Shown here: piece by piece, positions 48,601-59,775 of the stretch | Position numbering within the stretch: position 1 is the stretch's first letter | How the letters are laid out: the number at the start of each line of letters is the position of its first letter | Source of the DNA: Epiperipatus broadwayi | Lineage: Eukaryota > Onychophora > Udeonychophora > Euonychophora > Peripatidae | DNA length: 64,000 bases | Reading direction: 5' to 3' | Assembly: GCA_028023455.1 (NCBI GenBank) | Contig: JAQFVV010000023.1 | Coordinates: 1,603,501 to 1,667,500 of the forward strand | Position numbers and translations under genes: made by a program | Notes under the pieces: model-generated | The model's input: the letters and a program-made list of their open reading frames with translations, nothing else | What the model was told of the DNA's origin: nothing | Database searches by the model: none

Positions 48601-49702
48601 TTGTCAATTTTAATGCGTTCTCAGTCTTCTCTAAATCGATTATGTATTAACCCATTCATGAAATATTATTACTAAAAGTACTGAATTGAGATTTAACCTG
48701 TATATTGTATTAGAGTTGCAATTTGGCACCCTGGCAATTAAGCTTATAGAGGTTCTGTACCATCATCATCACCCCAGTAGTCTTCAGAAATGGTGTCAGC
48801 TGGGAATGGTGAAACATCCATCGATTTATCCTTAAAATCTTGGCATGCAATTTATCTGCAAGTGTATAAATGCCATATAGATTTAAATATAGTACAATCA
48901 ATCCATAACGTGGATGTGCGATCATTTGAATAAAATTCTCATTGGTTAGAATAAAGTTATAATTATCTCATTGGTTAGAATAAAGTTATAATTAGCTTAA
49001 ACTATCCAATAATATATATGATATTTGTAAGCTCTGCCAATCATTTAGTTATGTTTGAAATTCAATATGGATGACCGATCGAGAGATTGCAAAATACGTT
49101 TTATATTAATTCAATAAGTTTTTTATAAAGTTGGCAAAATAAAGAATAACTTTTCATTTGTTTGAATTGATTTTTATTTGGTTACAATTGTCTTGTAATG
49201 CGGTCGCACGAAGGAGATTGTTATATTAAATTTATACGTATGCAATATATTAATCTATACATTGTACTTGAGAAATTATTTAATCTATACTTATTATACT
49301 GAAATATATTACAATTACTTAACTATCCATCGCATATTTAATTGATACTTAAGAAATGCATCTTTCGTTAATTTATATTTAAGGAAAATCTTTTAGTTAG
49401 AAATGGCCCAAATCTCAATATATTGATCTATTCAATTAGTAAAAATATAATTTCGTTAAAAATCTCTATGTATTGAGATATTCGTTTAGTAATAAAATAC
49501 TTTTGATAGAATATACATGGAGGAGTTTTATGAGATCTTAATGGGAGGATTTTTAAAAATTATGAGATCTTAATGGGAGGATTTTTAAAAAAAAACAATC
49601 AATTTCTTTCTAAATGTTGTTTGACCAAAATGAAGTGAAAATAATAATTTTCTATGTATGTCCTTTAATCTAAAAAATATTACATTGGAGAGATGGCAAA
49701 AA
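45682..49702. other. AT-rich noncoding stretch with short tandem duplications
   Basis: No gene recognised. Notable: a 27-bp pair with TGTGTAGGACA(T/C)TTAATAT (46338-46392), a 27-bp pair with CTCATTGGTTAGAATAAAGT (48937-48995), and a 29-bp pair with TATGAGATCTTAATGGGAGG (49528-49588). The less AT-rich blocks 46830-47160 and 48690-48930 are not assigned. Confidence 0.55.
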
Positions 49703-49707
49703 ATTAT

Positions 49708-50329
49708 TGTTGGGATTGGTTTGGCTTACAGGTTTGGTTCCAAACCAACAGACAAATGATGACAAACTATTCAACAATTAATATGTATAAATTTATTAGT
49801 TACAAAAATATACATGCATGTTAGTTAATCAAACATATAAATATGGTTTATACAAGTTAATGCTGAGGTAGTCATGCTGAGTAATGGAACTCACTCCCAG
49901 CTATATAAATACCCTGACTCATGAGCTCAAGTAAGACTCTTCTGGCTGATGAGCTCAAGTAAGACTCTTCCGGCTGTACTTAGACAGCTTGCTTCGAGTC
50001 GGTTGTGGACATAGCAATTTTCAATGTTATGTAGACTTGCCTCACTATGTGGACATCGCAATAATAGTCAGAGAAAATATCTTTGCTGATGACAGATGGT
50101 TTATTGGAGAGCAAGTTCAGTCATTCAGGTTGACAGAAGCAATTGCTCTTGGCCTTGCCTCCAAAAAGGCTGACTATTTAATGGCAGGTCCCCTACCTTA
50201 CTGGCAATACTCAGATTATGTGCACACACTCCAATGAAGGATTTATCCTCATTGGATAGAAGCCAGGTGCTAGCCAGTAGGCAAGGAATCTGGAATAGTC
50301 CACTTCTAAAGGCAATGTCAGATATGAAA
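49708..50329 (-). repeat. 3' LTR of the minus-strand Gypsy element
   Basis: Homologous along its length to 55984-56618. It contains a local 34-bp duplication (GAGCTCAAGTAAGACTCTTC twice, about 49921-49980). An 82-codon frame on the plus strand (49989-50237, TTG at its start) is antisense to the element and has an open counterpart in the other LTR. Confidence 0.95.
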
Positions 50330-50345
50330 TCTTTCCCCCTGGCTA
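50330..50345 (-). promoter_or_regulatory. Polypurine tract (second-strand primer)
   Basis: On the minus strand GCCAGGGGGAAAGA immediately precedes the 3' LTR, the expected position and composition. Confidence 0.8.
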
Positions 50346-50674
50346 AAATTAGTCCTGGGTGATGTAGACATCAAGATGCACTGAACAACATATTGTCCAC
50401 TTTTTTGGTGGCTTCCATTCATTGCTGTCCTTGGTTTTATTTTCTTAACTTGATGAACTTGTTCCTGGATGTTTGCTGCCACCTTGACTTTGATGTTTGT
50501 CTTTTCTGCTTGATGTACTTGTTCAAGGTTGGTTACTGTTTTTGTCAGCTTCTGTTATGTGGTTAAGTCTTAGCTAGTTGACATGGTGATGATGTTGATG
50601 ACCATCTCCTGTTTGCACTATGACAATATTTACTCTTTATTTGAGTCACCACTGCAGGTATCCATTTTGTGTGT

Positions 50675-51352
50675 CTATGGCATATTACTTGTGTACTTAT
50701 TTGAAGTTTTATTTTTGTTTTTCTTTTTGTTCAAGTTTGACATTAGCTTCAGGGTTGATATGATAGTTTTTAGGGTCTGTTGAATAACAGTTCTGCTGGA
50801 GACTTCCCTGTTGAAGTGCTCAGTGTGGAGTGCTGCACTAGCAGAATTCTTGCAATTCTTATATTCCAACTTCATGTATTCATTTTTGTTATCAGATTCT
50901 TGTATTAATCTCTCCACCTGATCATTATTTTCAGGGCGAAATGGAGGGCTATTCACAAGTTTAATCTTGTTATTAGCACAGAAGGCTTAGCTGTGCCATT
51001 GTCCATCACTAGTGTTTTAGGAAGACCATGTGTGGCAAATAGCCTTCTCAGAGCTTCTGTCATGGCTGTGAAGTGAAGAGATGATGATATTTCCACAACA
51101 TCCAGCCATTTGGATAATGAATCCACCACCATGGACCAGTATGGTCCAGATGGAATCTAGACTAGGGCCCTTCAGGTTTGGGCCACTGGATTCTTTTGTC
51201 TTTTGCTGGTATGTTCTGATTGATCTTGCACTGCCAGCAGTGGTGGACTTTGGCTTTGATGTTGCATTTAAGGTAGGCCACCACACATATGATCTTGTCA
51301 GTATCTTCATCTGGACTGTCCCTGGGTTCCCATAATGCAACAAACTGAACAC
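50675..51352 (-). pseudogene. Gypsy integrase, broken
   Basis: Minus-strand frame from 51352 begins LHYGNPGTVQMKILTRSYVW WPTLN-type text, the H..G..g...T...l...yyWP..N zinc-binding region; in the +1 frame HHCWQCK supplies the CxxC (51223-51245). Next come VDHTGPW-like text (first catalytic Asp, near 51150-51170) and, in frame 50675-50956, VNSPPFRPENNDQVERLIQE, which holds the catalytic Glu region (ENN.QVER). The second Asp block is only faintly seen near 50980. Several frameshifts. It would have inserted the cDNA. Confidence 0.85.
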
Positions 51353-51722
51353 CTGGGACTAGCTGGGGAAATTACAACTCTGGATTCCCCAATAATACAG
51401 CCATGTTCAGTTGAGAGATTCAACCTATATATCCAGTAGGCTGAGTGTAATTCATCTGGTTTTTTATTAGCCAACCCTGATGGACCCATTTTTGAAGCTT
51501 TTGGAATCCTGGGTCATTGTTAGTTCACCCTGCCACTGACTTTCTATTCAGTGGTATGGTTGGGTTTAGATCAATCATGTTAATTGATTAGAATAATGAT
51601 GTTGGTCTGTCTGCAACTTCTGCAAGAAGTTGGCTTAACGCATCTACATAAGAGATATTCTTCCCCTCGATTTATTGAAGGGAAAAGTCATAGCCTGATA
51701 GAAAATTGCACCACCACCATAT

Positions 51723-52345
51723 TTATGGTGAGGTATGCTGTGGGATTCCCTTATCAAATGCAAAGATCCCCACAAGATGTTTATGATCTGTTTGAAGTAT
51801 AGATGGTCTACCATATGTTTGAAGTATAAATGGTCTACCATATAGGTAGTCATGAAACTTTTTGGTGCCATTGATCAAAGCCAAGTCCTCTCTATTTAAG
51901 TTTTTCTTAGCTCTAGAGAGGCACTTTGATGCAAAAGCAATTGTACTGTGTTCCATTATTTTTGTATTTGGCAACACTGCCCCCATTCCAACAGGTGATG
52001 TGTCACAAGTCAGCACTAGCACCTTTTCCAGGTTGAAATGTGCCAGCATGCTGTGGGATTCCCTTATCAGACACAATGATCCCACAAGGAGTTTATGATC
52101 TGTTTGAAGTATAAATGGTCTACCATATAGGTAGTCATGGAACTTTTTGGTGCCATTGATCAAAGCCAAGGCCTCTCTATCTATTTGAGCATAGTTTTTC
52201 ATAGCTCTAGAGAGGCACTTTGATGCCAAAGCAATAGTACTGTGTTCCATTATTTTTTATATGGGACAACACTGCCCCCATTCCAACAGATGATGTGTCA
52301 CAAGTCAGCACTAGCATCTTTTCCAGATTGAAATGTGCCAGCACT
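51723..52345 (-). pseudogene. Gypsy RNase H region, tandemly duplicated
   Basis: The 175-codon frame (51723-52250) contains the RNase H text twice: STIALASKCLSRAMKNYAQI and STIAFASKCLSRAKKNLNRE, each followed by REALALINGTKKFHDYLYGR-type text and QTDHKLLVG / QTDHKHLVG. The first Asp block (LTCDTSPVGMGAVLP) lies between. The duplication units are about 51734-52046 and 52047-52344. A protein with two RNase H halves is not expected to function. Confidence 0.85.
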
Positions 52346-52613
52346 GCAGTATCTGAAATTAAATTCTTTAGCATCGTAAATGGTTTATCATGCTTACTGT
52401 CCCACTTCCAAGCTGTTTTTTTTGTCTAGTAGCCTGTATAGCCGTTCAGAAGCTTCATTTTATGTTATAGGAAACCTTCATAATAGTTTATTTGTCCTAA
52501 AAAGAACTGAAGTTCTTTCTTATTTTCTAGTGTTTTGGCCTTTTTATTGCCAACACCTTTTTTTGAGTTGGATAAATGCCACTAGCATTTATTTTATATC
52601 CCAGAAATTCAAG

Positions 52614-53393
52614 CTATTTGGCTTCAAATATGCACATCTCCCAGTTTATTTTAATACCAGAGGCTTTGAATTTATCTGGGAGTCCTTTGGTGGCCCTCCA
52701 GAGTTGTTCTGGAGTTTGAGCCACTAGTAAGACATCTTCAGAGTATGGTAGTACACCCAGTATTTCAGCAGTCATTTGATCCATGACTCTCAGGAATATA
52801 GCCAGGATGATCAACATATCAAAGGGTAATTGGTTTATTTTAAATAATCAATCTTTTCTCAGTTATTATTGATAATGCCCTTGCAGCCTGGTCATCAACA
52901 GATAGTTGCAAGTGTGCATGTTTTAAATCAATTTTGGTAAAAACCCTACCACCTGACAGCGTGGATAGGATTTGTTTGACTGATGGTGTATAATAATTTA
53001 TCTGGATCAAGTGCTTTGTTGATTTACAATGATAATCTCCACATATACTTATATTGCCATTCTCTTTGATGATCGATACTATATGGTGACCCATTCAGAA
53101 TATGATATAGGCTCAATTATATCAGCTGCCTGCCACTTCTTAATCTCTGCTTCTGCTTTAGTACACAAAGCAAGAGAAAGTGATATGCACCTACAACTAA
53201 TAGGTTTTACCTTTCCATTTAGTGGTAAATGGATTGATTGCCCCAAGTATAGACCTATCTCTTTGTTAAAAATGTCTAAGTAATCAAATTTTATTTTTGA
53301 TAGTGTTGTGAACTGGTTCACTTTGGTCACTTTGAATCCTAAGTGACTGAACCAATCACAGCTTATTAAATCACTATGGTTACCTAATGCCAT
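52614..53393 (-). pseudogene. Gypsy reverse transcriptase, broken
   Basis: Three minus-strand frames in order. 53079-53393 has the pre-RT segment (GLYLGQSIHLPLNGKVKPI, KAEAEIKKWQAADIIEPISYS EW). 52840-53094 has VSIIKENGNISICGDYH, then GGRVFTKIDLKHAHLQLSVD (block with first catalytic Asp). 52614-52817 has DQMTAEILGVLPYSEDVLLV, where the YLDD box has become YSED, then KFKASGIKINWEMC. The frameshifts and loss of one catalytic Asp make it inactive. Confidence 0.9.
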
Positions 53394-53756
53394 TACAAGT
53401 GGTATTTATATAGTTTTGTTAGGCATAGTAATTTTTCCTGTTGTTTGACCTAACAGTTTGAAATTATTCCCTTGATAGTCTGTTTTACCTTTCCATTTAG
53501 TGGTAAATGGATTGATTGCCCCAAGTATAGACCTATCTCTTTGTTAGGTCTAAGTAATCAAATTTTATTTTTGATAGTGTTGTGAGCTGGTTCACTTTGG
53601 TCACTTTGAATCCTAAGTGACTGAACCAATCACAGCTTATTAAATCACTATGGTTACCTAATGCCACTACAAGTGGTATTTATATAGTTTTGTTAGGCAT
53701 AATAATTTTTCCTGTTGTTTGACCTAACAGTTTGAAATTATTCCCTTGATAGTCTG
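53204..53756 (-). repeat. Tandem duplication B in the Gypsy pro-RT spacer
   Basis: About 278 bp (53204-53481) is repeated at 53482-53756 with only a few differences (a short deletion near the AAAAATGTCTAAG in the second unit). Confidence 0.9.
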
Positions 53757-53773
53757 ATATTGACCTATAGCCA

Positions 53774-54279
53774 GGTGCAGTTTATATTTATTCTTATTAT
53801 TGATCACCCAGATCTGTTTTCAAACTACAGACACTGCTGACCCTGTATCAAGCTCCATTCTAACTGAGGCATCATAAATTATAACAGTGTGTATAAATCC
53901 AGACTGGTCACCTTTGATTTATTTATAGAAGTAACTTGTTATAACTGCCTTTACTGATTTTGGAATGGGTTTCTCCATGCTCATATTGGCCATTTGTCTT
54001 TTCAATTTCACACATGCCATCTTTATGGTGCAGTTTATATTTATTCTTATTATTGATCACCCAGATCTGTTTTCAAACTACAGACACTACTGACCCTGTA
54101 TCAAGTTCCATTCTAACTGAGGCATCATAAATTATAACAGTGTGTATAAATCCAGACTGGTCACCTTTGATTTATTTATAGAAGTAACTTGTTATAACTG
54201 CCTTTACTGTTTTTGGAATGGGTTTTTCCATGCTCATATTGGCCATTTGTCTTTTTAATTTCACACATGCCATCTTTAT
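53774..54279 (-). pseudogene. Gypsy aspartic protease region, tandemly duplicated
   Basis: Two 253-bp units (53774-54026, 54027-54279) each encode on the minus strand TVIIYDASVRMELDTGSA(or V)VSV, the retropepsin active-site block with DTGS intact (codons at 53826-53849 and 54079-54102). Retropepsins act as dimers of one DTG-bearing chain, cleaving the Gag-Pol polyprotein. The duplicated unit lies directly downstream of the gag zinc knuckle. Stops lie between units. Confidence 0.85.
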
Positions 54280-54961
54280 ATGTCCAACTCTCTTGCAAAA
54301 TGTGCATGTTGCATCATGGTACAGGCATTCTGTATGCCTGTACATTTGTTTATTGCATTTATAGCAAAGTTTTGGACTATTTGATGCTGAGTTCTCTGAG
54401 CTGACTGTGTATTTGGATGACCCAGTGTTATGCTCAATTTTTGCACCTCATATTTAGTAATTCTTCTTAATGGGTAGCTAGTCCTGACTCAGATACCACT
54501 GTCTCAAAATCTAGGTCTGGAATCATCATTTTAGCCTCAAATTGTGATTGTTTATGCCATAAATAAAATAATCATGAAGTGCTTTATTCATGAAGTTTTT
54601 GAAATCGCACTTCAAGGCTAATGTTCAGACTCTTATTGCAAATTCTTTAACTATTCCCCCCATTCTTGTTTGCTGAGATTAAAATGGTATCTCTACATCC
54701 TTGTCAAGGGTTTAGGGGGAAAATACTATCTGAGAATTGTCAACACTCTGTCAAAATCTAGCTCAGCTGGGGTTACAGCTGTAGATTGAGACTTGAGTAT
54801 ATTATACATTTGTGGACCTATAATGGTCAATAGTGTGGCTAACTTTATCTCATGTTTTTTAATCTGGTTAATAGGTAAAAAATCAAGTGCTCATTATAAT
54901 TCGACCAGTTCTCAGATTGATCCAGGTCAAACGCTTCCATAGAGCTGACTGCATTAGCCAT
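54230..54961 (-). pseudogene. Gypsy gag with CCHC zinc knuckle, inner copy
   Basis: Starts at ATG (CAT, 54959-54961) with MANAVSSMEAFDLDQSENWS, then a frame break, KLATLLTIIGPQMYNILKSQ and a later zinc-binding region: CYKCNKQMYRHTEC followed by CTFCKRVGHIKMAC (54285-54360), the latter a perfect CX2CX4HX4C knuckle. The FD....W..Y, LL..IG...Y and CCHC pattern is standard for Gypsy Gag, the capsid/nucleocapsid precursor. Reading frame broken in at least three places. Confidence 0.85.
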
Positions 54962-55978
54962 ATTTATTTATTTATGTGAGATACTGCTCATAATTATTTT
55001 TGAATCGATTTTTTATTTTTTCAGAGTTACCACTCTTAATTTTTATAGTTACCACTCTCATTTTTTTTAATTTTATAACTATATTGTTGTAACTAACTAA
55101 TGAAGCTTTTAAACCACTAGAGCAAGCATTTGTCATCTTGAGAGTTAAGCTCTCATAATTGGTTGTAGCTTCAAATTGATATGCCTTTCAACAGATACGT
55201 GTGGCTTTTAAAAAATCATTGTAATGAAATTACGGGAACATAAATTTTTTCAAAAAAAAATAATAAAACAAATATGCAAAATACACACTCACTTATTTAC
55301 TTTAAATATTTAACTCTAATTTTTTAGCTGTGAGGGAAAATTTTTTTGTCTGATTGCACCACTCTGTCAAAATCTAGCTCAGCTGGGGTTACAGCTGTAG
55401 ATTGAGACTTGAGTATATTATACATTTGTGGACCTATAATGATCAATAGTGTGGCTAACTTTATCTCATGTTTTTTAATCTGGTTAATAGGTAAAAAATC
55501 AAGTGCTCATTATAATTCGACCAGTTCTCAGATTGATCCAGGTCAAACGCTTCCATAGAGCTGACTGCATTAGCCATATTTATTTATTTATGTGAGATAC
55601 TGCTCATAATTATTTTTGAATCGATTTTTTATTTTTTCAGAGTTACCACTCTTAATTTTTATAGTTACCACTCTCATTTTTTTTATTTTATAACTATATT
55701 GTTGTAACTAACTAATGAAGCTTTTAAACCACTAGAGCAAGCATTTGTCATTGTCTTGAGAGTTAAGCTCTCATAATTGGTTGTAGCTTCAAATTGATAT
55801 GCCTTTCAACAGATTCGTGTGGCTTTTAAAAAATCATTGTAATGAAATTACGGGAACATAAATTTTTTCAAAAAAAAATAATAAAACAAATATGCAAAAT
55901 ACACACTCACTTATTTACTTTAAATATTTAACTCTAATTTTTTAGTTGTGAGGGAAAATTTTTTTGTCTGACTGCACC
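54743..55978 (-). repeat. Tandem duplication of 5' leader and gag start (617-bp unit)
   Basis: 54743-55359 and 55360-55978 are near-identical. Each holds the PBS-side leader (TGAGGGAAAATTTTTTTGTC on the plus strand) and the beginning of gag; the second gag ATG is at 55575-55577. Only the outer copy abuts the 5' LTR. Confidence 0.95.
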
Positions 55979-55979
55979 A
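55966..55979 (-). promoter_or_regulatory. Primer-binding site candidate
   Basis: Four bases inside the 5' LTR, the minus strand reads TGGTGCAGTCAGAC. The leading TGG complements tRNA CCA ends, and GCAGTC resembles the 3' acceptor of some tRNA-Ser genes (inference). The inner duplicated copy has TGGTGCAATCAGAC. Confidence 0.6.
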
Positions 55980-55983
55980 GATC

Positions 55984-56618
55984 TGTTGTGTTTAGCTTGG
56001 CTTACAGGTTTGGTTCCAAACTAACAGACAAATGATAACAAACTATTTTAACAATTAATATGTATAATTTATTAGTTACAAAAATTTATATGCATAGTTA
56101 ATCAAACATATAAATATGGTTTATACAAGTTAATGCTGAGATAGTCATGCCAATTAATGGAACTCACTTCTATATAAATAATCTGCCTCCTGAGCTCAAG
56201 TAAGACTTTTCCGGCTGTACTGGACAGCTTGGCTTGAGTCGGTTTAGTAAGACTCTTCCAGCTGCATTTAGACAGCTTGCCTCGAGTTGGTTGCAGATAT
56301 AGCAGTTTGCAGTCTTATGTAGACTTGCCTCATGGCATGGACATTGTGATAATGACTAGAGAAACTACTTTTACTGATGGCAGAGGATTTATTGGAGAGC
56401 ACATTCAGTTGTTCAAGTTGACAGAAGGAATTTCTCTCTGCCTTGCCTCCAAAAAGGCTAACTATTTAATGGTAGAGCCCCTATCTTACTGGCAGCACTT
56501 GGATTATGTATACAAACCCCAATGAATGATTTATCCCCATTAGATAGTGGCTGGGTGCTAGCCAATCAGGCAAGGAATCTGGCATAGTCCACTTTTAAAG
56601 GCAAGGTCAGATATGACA
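55984..56618 (-). repeat. 5' LTR of the minus-strand Gypsy element
   Basis: Homologous to 49708-50329. Plus-strand ends TGTTG and TGACA. Plus-strand frame 56277-56525 mirrors the antisense frame of the other LTR but differs at roughly a third of residues. Confidence 0.95.
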
Positions 56619-56623
56619 ATTAT

Positions 56624-57165
56624 TAATATAATTTTAAAGTGACAAATATGTTTTTTCAAAGGAAAATTAATCATAGGTATTAGTTATAGTTTTTTTAACC
56701 TAAATCAAGTCCAAATAATAACTTTCTGAGTGTGTTTTCAAAATAAAACTATATTGGACAAGTGATAAAACAATTTAGACAATTTCTATGAATGAATAAA
56801 TAGGAATTACTTTTGTTGGATTTTAACAGTTAATAAAACAAAAGAATTTTTTTTTCTGACTGTTATTTAATCAGAACAGCAAAAAAAATGTTTTAATTTA
56901 GACAATTAGGATTTTTCATGCTAACACTGTGCTATACTGTTTTTTTTTTAATATCTCAATGACATCTTGATAATTACGTACTATCTCTGTGCTAGCAAAT
57001 AAAATTAATATCTAAAAACGGTTTAACTTAAAAGTATGCATCAAATTTATTGAAAATAAATCATCAGTGTCTTTTCTGACAGTTATACAAATGAAATTTA
57101 AAAAACATCTTAAATTCAAAAGTAGGCATCAAATTCATTACTTACTAATTTCAATAATGTGATGT
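56624..57165. other. AT-rich noncoding stretch
   Basis: Nothing recognised. Confidence 0.5.
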
Positions 57166-57545
57166 GATATGATACACTGTGACTTCTTATATGGAATCAG
57201 GAATCTCTCAGCAACTATGCCAAGAGAAATCTGTTAGTTACTTTGACTTCCCCCTTCCATTCCCCATCCTATGCTTTTCCACATTTTTTTCTATCATGCT
57301 CCATCCCATTTCCACAACATAATCTTGTCAACTCCATGGCCTTTATATCTAAATCCTCATTGTCTTTTCCCAAACCCAGCATAAAAACCAATAAGCCACT
57401 TTCTGCATAATCACTTTATTCTTTCACAACTTCATTATTTGTACCCTTTCTGCTTGCAGGCATTTGCATTCAATTAACAGATGCCTAATATTTTCTATGC
57501 CTTCCTTACACAACTCGCAGACTAAATCATACCTATTGAATGCAA
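57166..57545 (-). mobile_element. 5'-truncated copy of the SGNH LINE (3' end only)
   Basis: Inverted homologue of about 41100-41490. The minus strand reads LVCELCKEGIENIRHLLIEC, then the 3' region down to a TGATGTGATGTG-type tail at 57157-57170. 5' truncation is typical of target-primed LINE insertions. The copy is less disrupted than the 41-kb one in this stretch. Confidence 0.85.
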
Positions 57546-57572
57546 CTCACCCCCCTAGTGGGCAGTATGAAA

Positions 57573-57745
57573 CTTCAAAAGAGGAATGGAGGTGAAAAGA
57601 AAAGAATGTCTATCCAATAGATGCATATTAATAATAAATAAAAATAGAAATAAACTCAACTTACTTTTCAAAAGAGGAATGGAGGTGAAAATAGATGCAT
57701 ATTAATAATAAATAAAAATAGAAATAAACTCAACTTACTTTTCAA
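57573..57745. repeat. Interrupted tandem duplication
   Basis: CAAAAGAGGAATGGAGGTGA and ATAGATGCATATTAATAATA...CTCAACTTACTTTTCAAA occur twice (57575-57671 and 57667-57742); the second unit lacks ~20 bp. Confidence 0.8.
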
Positions 57746-57754
57746 ATTTATACC

Positions 57755-59775
57755 CTGTTTCTAATATATATAAATATATCAGCATATTTGTATCATATTT
57801 ATGTTGTAATAGTCTTCTATGTATTAATTTTTTGTTTTTCTTACATAATTTATTTTTATATTCTTAATTTGACACTTTTTACAATTAATTTCATTTCATT
57901 ATCTGAATTTTTATCTAACATTTATTATATTATTAAATTTTTTATTAATTTTACTTATAACTTTATTTAAATTTTTAACTATATAGTTATTTTTTAATTT
58001 ATACCTATATAATTAATTTTATCTATATTATTATTATAACTACATTTTTCTTCTTTATTATTATTTATATAATCTTGTATTTTCTATTAATCTAATATTA
58101 TCATTTATAAATTTATTTGGATAATCATTATTTATAAATTCTTCTTTTATTAAATCTATTTGTTTAACGTAATCTTCATTACGTGAATAATAATTTACTG
58201 CTCTATGAATTCTAAAATGTATTTATTTTATATTCTATACACCTTTATCCCACTTATCGATTGGCTACTTAGCGATATTTCACAATAGTGATCATCATCA
58301 ATTTGTACCCACTACTTCAATTTACAATCGAGTATTCACTATAACGATCGGGAAAATTAAAAAAAAAAACATTTTTGGCAGCCATCTTGAATTTGCATCA
58401 CTGATGACATCAGAGAATAGGTATTTTAAATTAATTTTACCCAAAAGCAAAAGTATATTACTGTATAGCACATGCAATATTTTATTCATAAAACACAATG
58501 TTAGTGCTGCATTCAGTATTATGAATATAGAACGTATAAATTTAAAATATATATAATTACTGAATCTATAATACTGTATACATATAAGTGTCGAATGTCT
58601 TTAGAAAAATTAAACTTTATTTAAATATAATGTACAGTATTTGGATTATTTAAATAAAGTTTAATTTTTTTAGACATTCAACACTTATATTAGATGATGA
58701 AAATAGTACAATGAAAATACCATCATCACAAACTTTCAGGAAAACACTAAATACTAATATTAAATTGTGTGTGTGTGTTCCTTAATTACACACACTCAAG
58801 TGGTTTCAAATCAAAAGAAAAACATTTTTAAAAAAAGTTTAAAAAGAAAAGCAGATTGCATTTAAAATAAGGGTTAATAAATAATCTTTCTACATGAACG
58901 GGGGGGGGGGCACTATTACATTACTAAAAATATACAGTAAGAAAAATAAACTTAGCCTATGTATTAAAAAATTAAAACAATTAGATTTTTTTTCTTTTAA
59001 AATAAGTTGATTTTTTCTAAAGTTGACTGATTTACGATATGCATTAAGCCTTTTGTTACTCTGGAGTACAGTAGTAAGTCTTTATGTTTAATTAAATAAT
59101 TTATAATTAAACATTGTTTTTTAATTTGAATAATTTCACATAAGTAATAAACATAACTGTACAGTAATATGTACTGTAATACAAATTTTAAAAAATGCAC
59201 TTCAGTATGGATTTTTTTTTCATTATGATGAAAACCTTCTGTGGAAGAATATAAAAACTCTTAAAATCAAATTTAGTTTCACTTTCTCTTTCTTTTTGCT
59301 GTGCTGTACTTTTTAAACAGTGAAAATGTGCATTTTTTTCCTAGTGATATAAAACTTTTCTTTTTACATACCGTATTTAGTCATCATTACCATGAAAAAA
59401 TCAAGAAAATCTTTGAGATTGGAAACCAATGTGGATATTTTACGTCAACTGGAACCGACCAATTTTTTTTCCATAGACCCCCATTATAAATATATATTCT
59501 GTATATGATATTCTTGCTTAACGATGAGTTTTGGAGAACCGGTTGCCATTGCTAAGTGGGGTAAAAGTGTATTTGTATTTGAATGCCAGTTAGTTATATT
59601 ATTATCTATATGACTTTCCTTATAAATTGATGTTTCAGTTCTACATTTCCCTTATTCATTTGACTTAATCCACTTTATATCTAAATATGTATATGTATTA
59701 TTCTCTTCTTTTTCTACAGCAAATTTAATAATTTTATCCATCTTATTAATATCCTCTATAAATAAAAAATAAAAA
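57755..59775 (-). mobile_element. PLE-2 fragment, inverted, split by a DNA transposon
   Basis: 57755-58239 and 59572-59775 together are the reverse complement of about 61285-62050 of the plus-strand PLE-2. The match includes CCAAATAAATTTATAAATGA (inverted near 58105) and GAGGATATTAATAAGATGGA (inverted near 59740). The two parts are contiguous in the element and are separated here by the 1330-bp insertion. Confidence 0.85.
58238..59571. mobile_element. Nonautonomous Tc1/mariner-type element with TA duplication
   Basis: The insertion 58240-59569 (1330 bp) begins CACCTTTATCCCACTTATCG and ends, inverted, CACTTTTACCCCACTTAGCA, giving imperfect terminal inverted repeats of ~25 bp. TA dinucleotides at 58238-58239 and 59570-59571 flank it, and the interrupted PLE-2 sequence has a single TA there. 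No transposase is readable. An internal hairpin (58584-58630 against 58645-58694) centres on a repeated AAATTAAACTTTATTTAAAT. TA duplication places it in Tc1/mariner/pogo broadly. Confidence 0.8.

Larger units (their letters stand above)
49703..56623 (-). mobile_element. Complete Ty3/Gypsy LTR retrotransposon, inactive
   Basis: Flanked by a 5-bp target duplication ATTAT (49703-49707 and 56619-56623). LTRs at 49708-50329 and 55984-56618 begin TGTTG on the plus strand. On the minus strand the order is 5' LTR, PBS, gag, protease, RT, RNase H, integrase, PPT, 3' LTR. The LTRs differ by many substitutions and indels, so the insertion is old. Four tandem duplications enlarge the interior. There is no envelope-like gene. 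Confidence 0.95.

Noticed and set aside
49921-49990. Hammerhead-like CTGATGAG in the Gypsy LTR
   Set aside because: No downstream CGAAA core or matching stems; the motif comes from a local duplication.
51081-51335. 84-codon plus-strand frame with Trp and Pro
   Set aside because: Antisense shadow of the Gypsy integrase.
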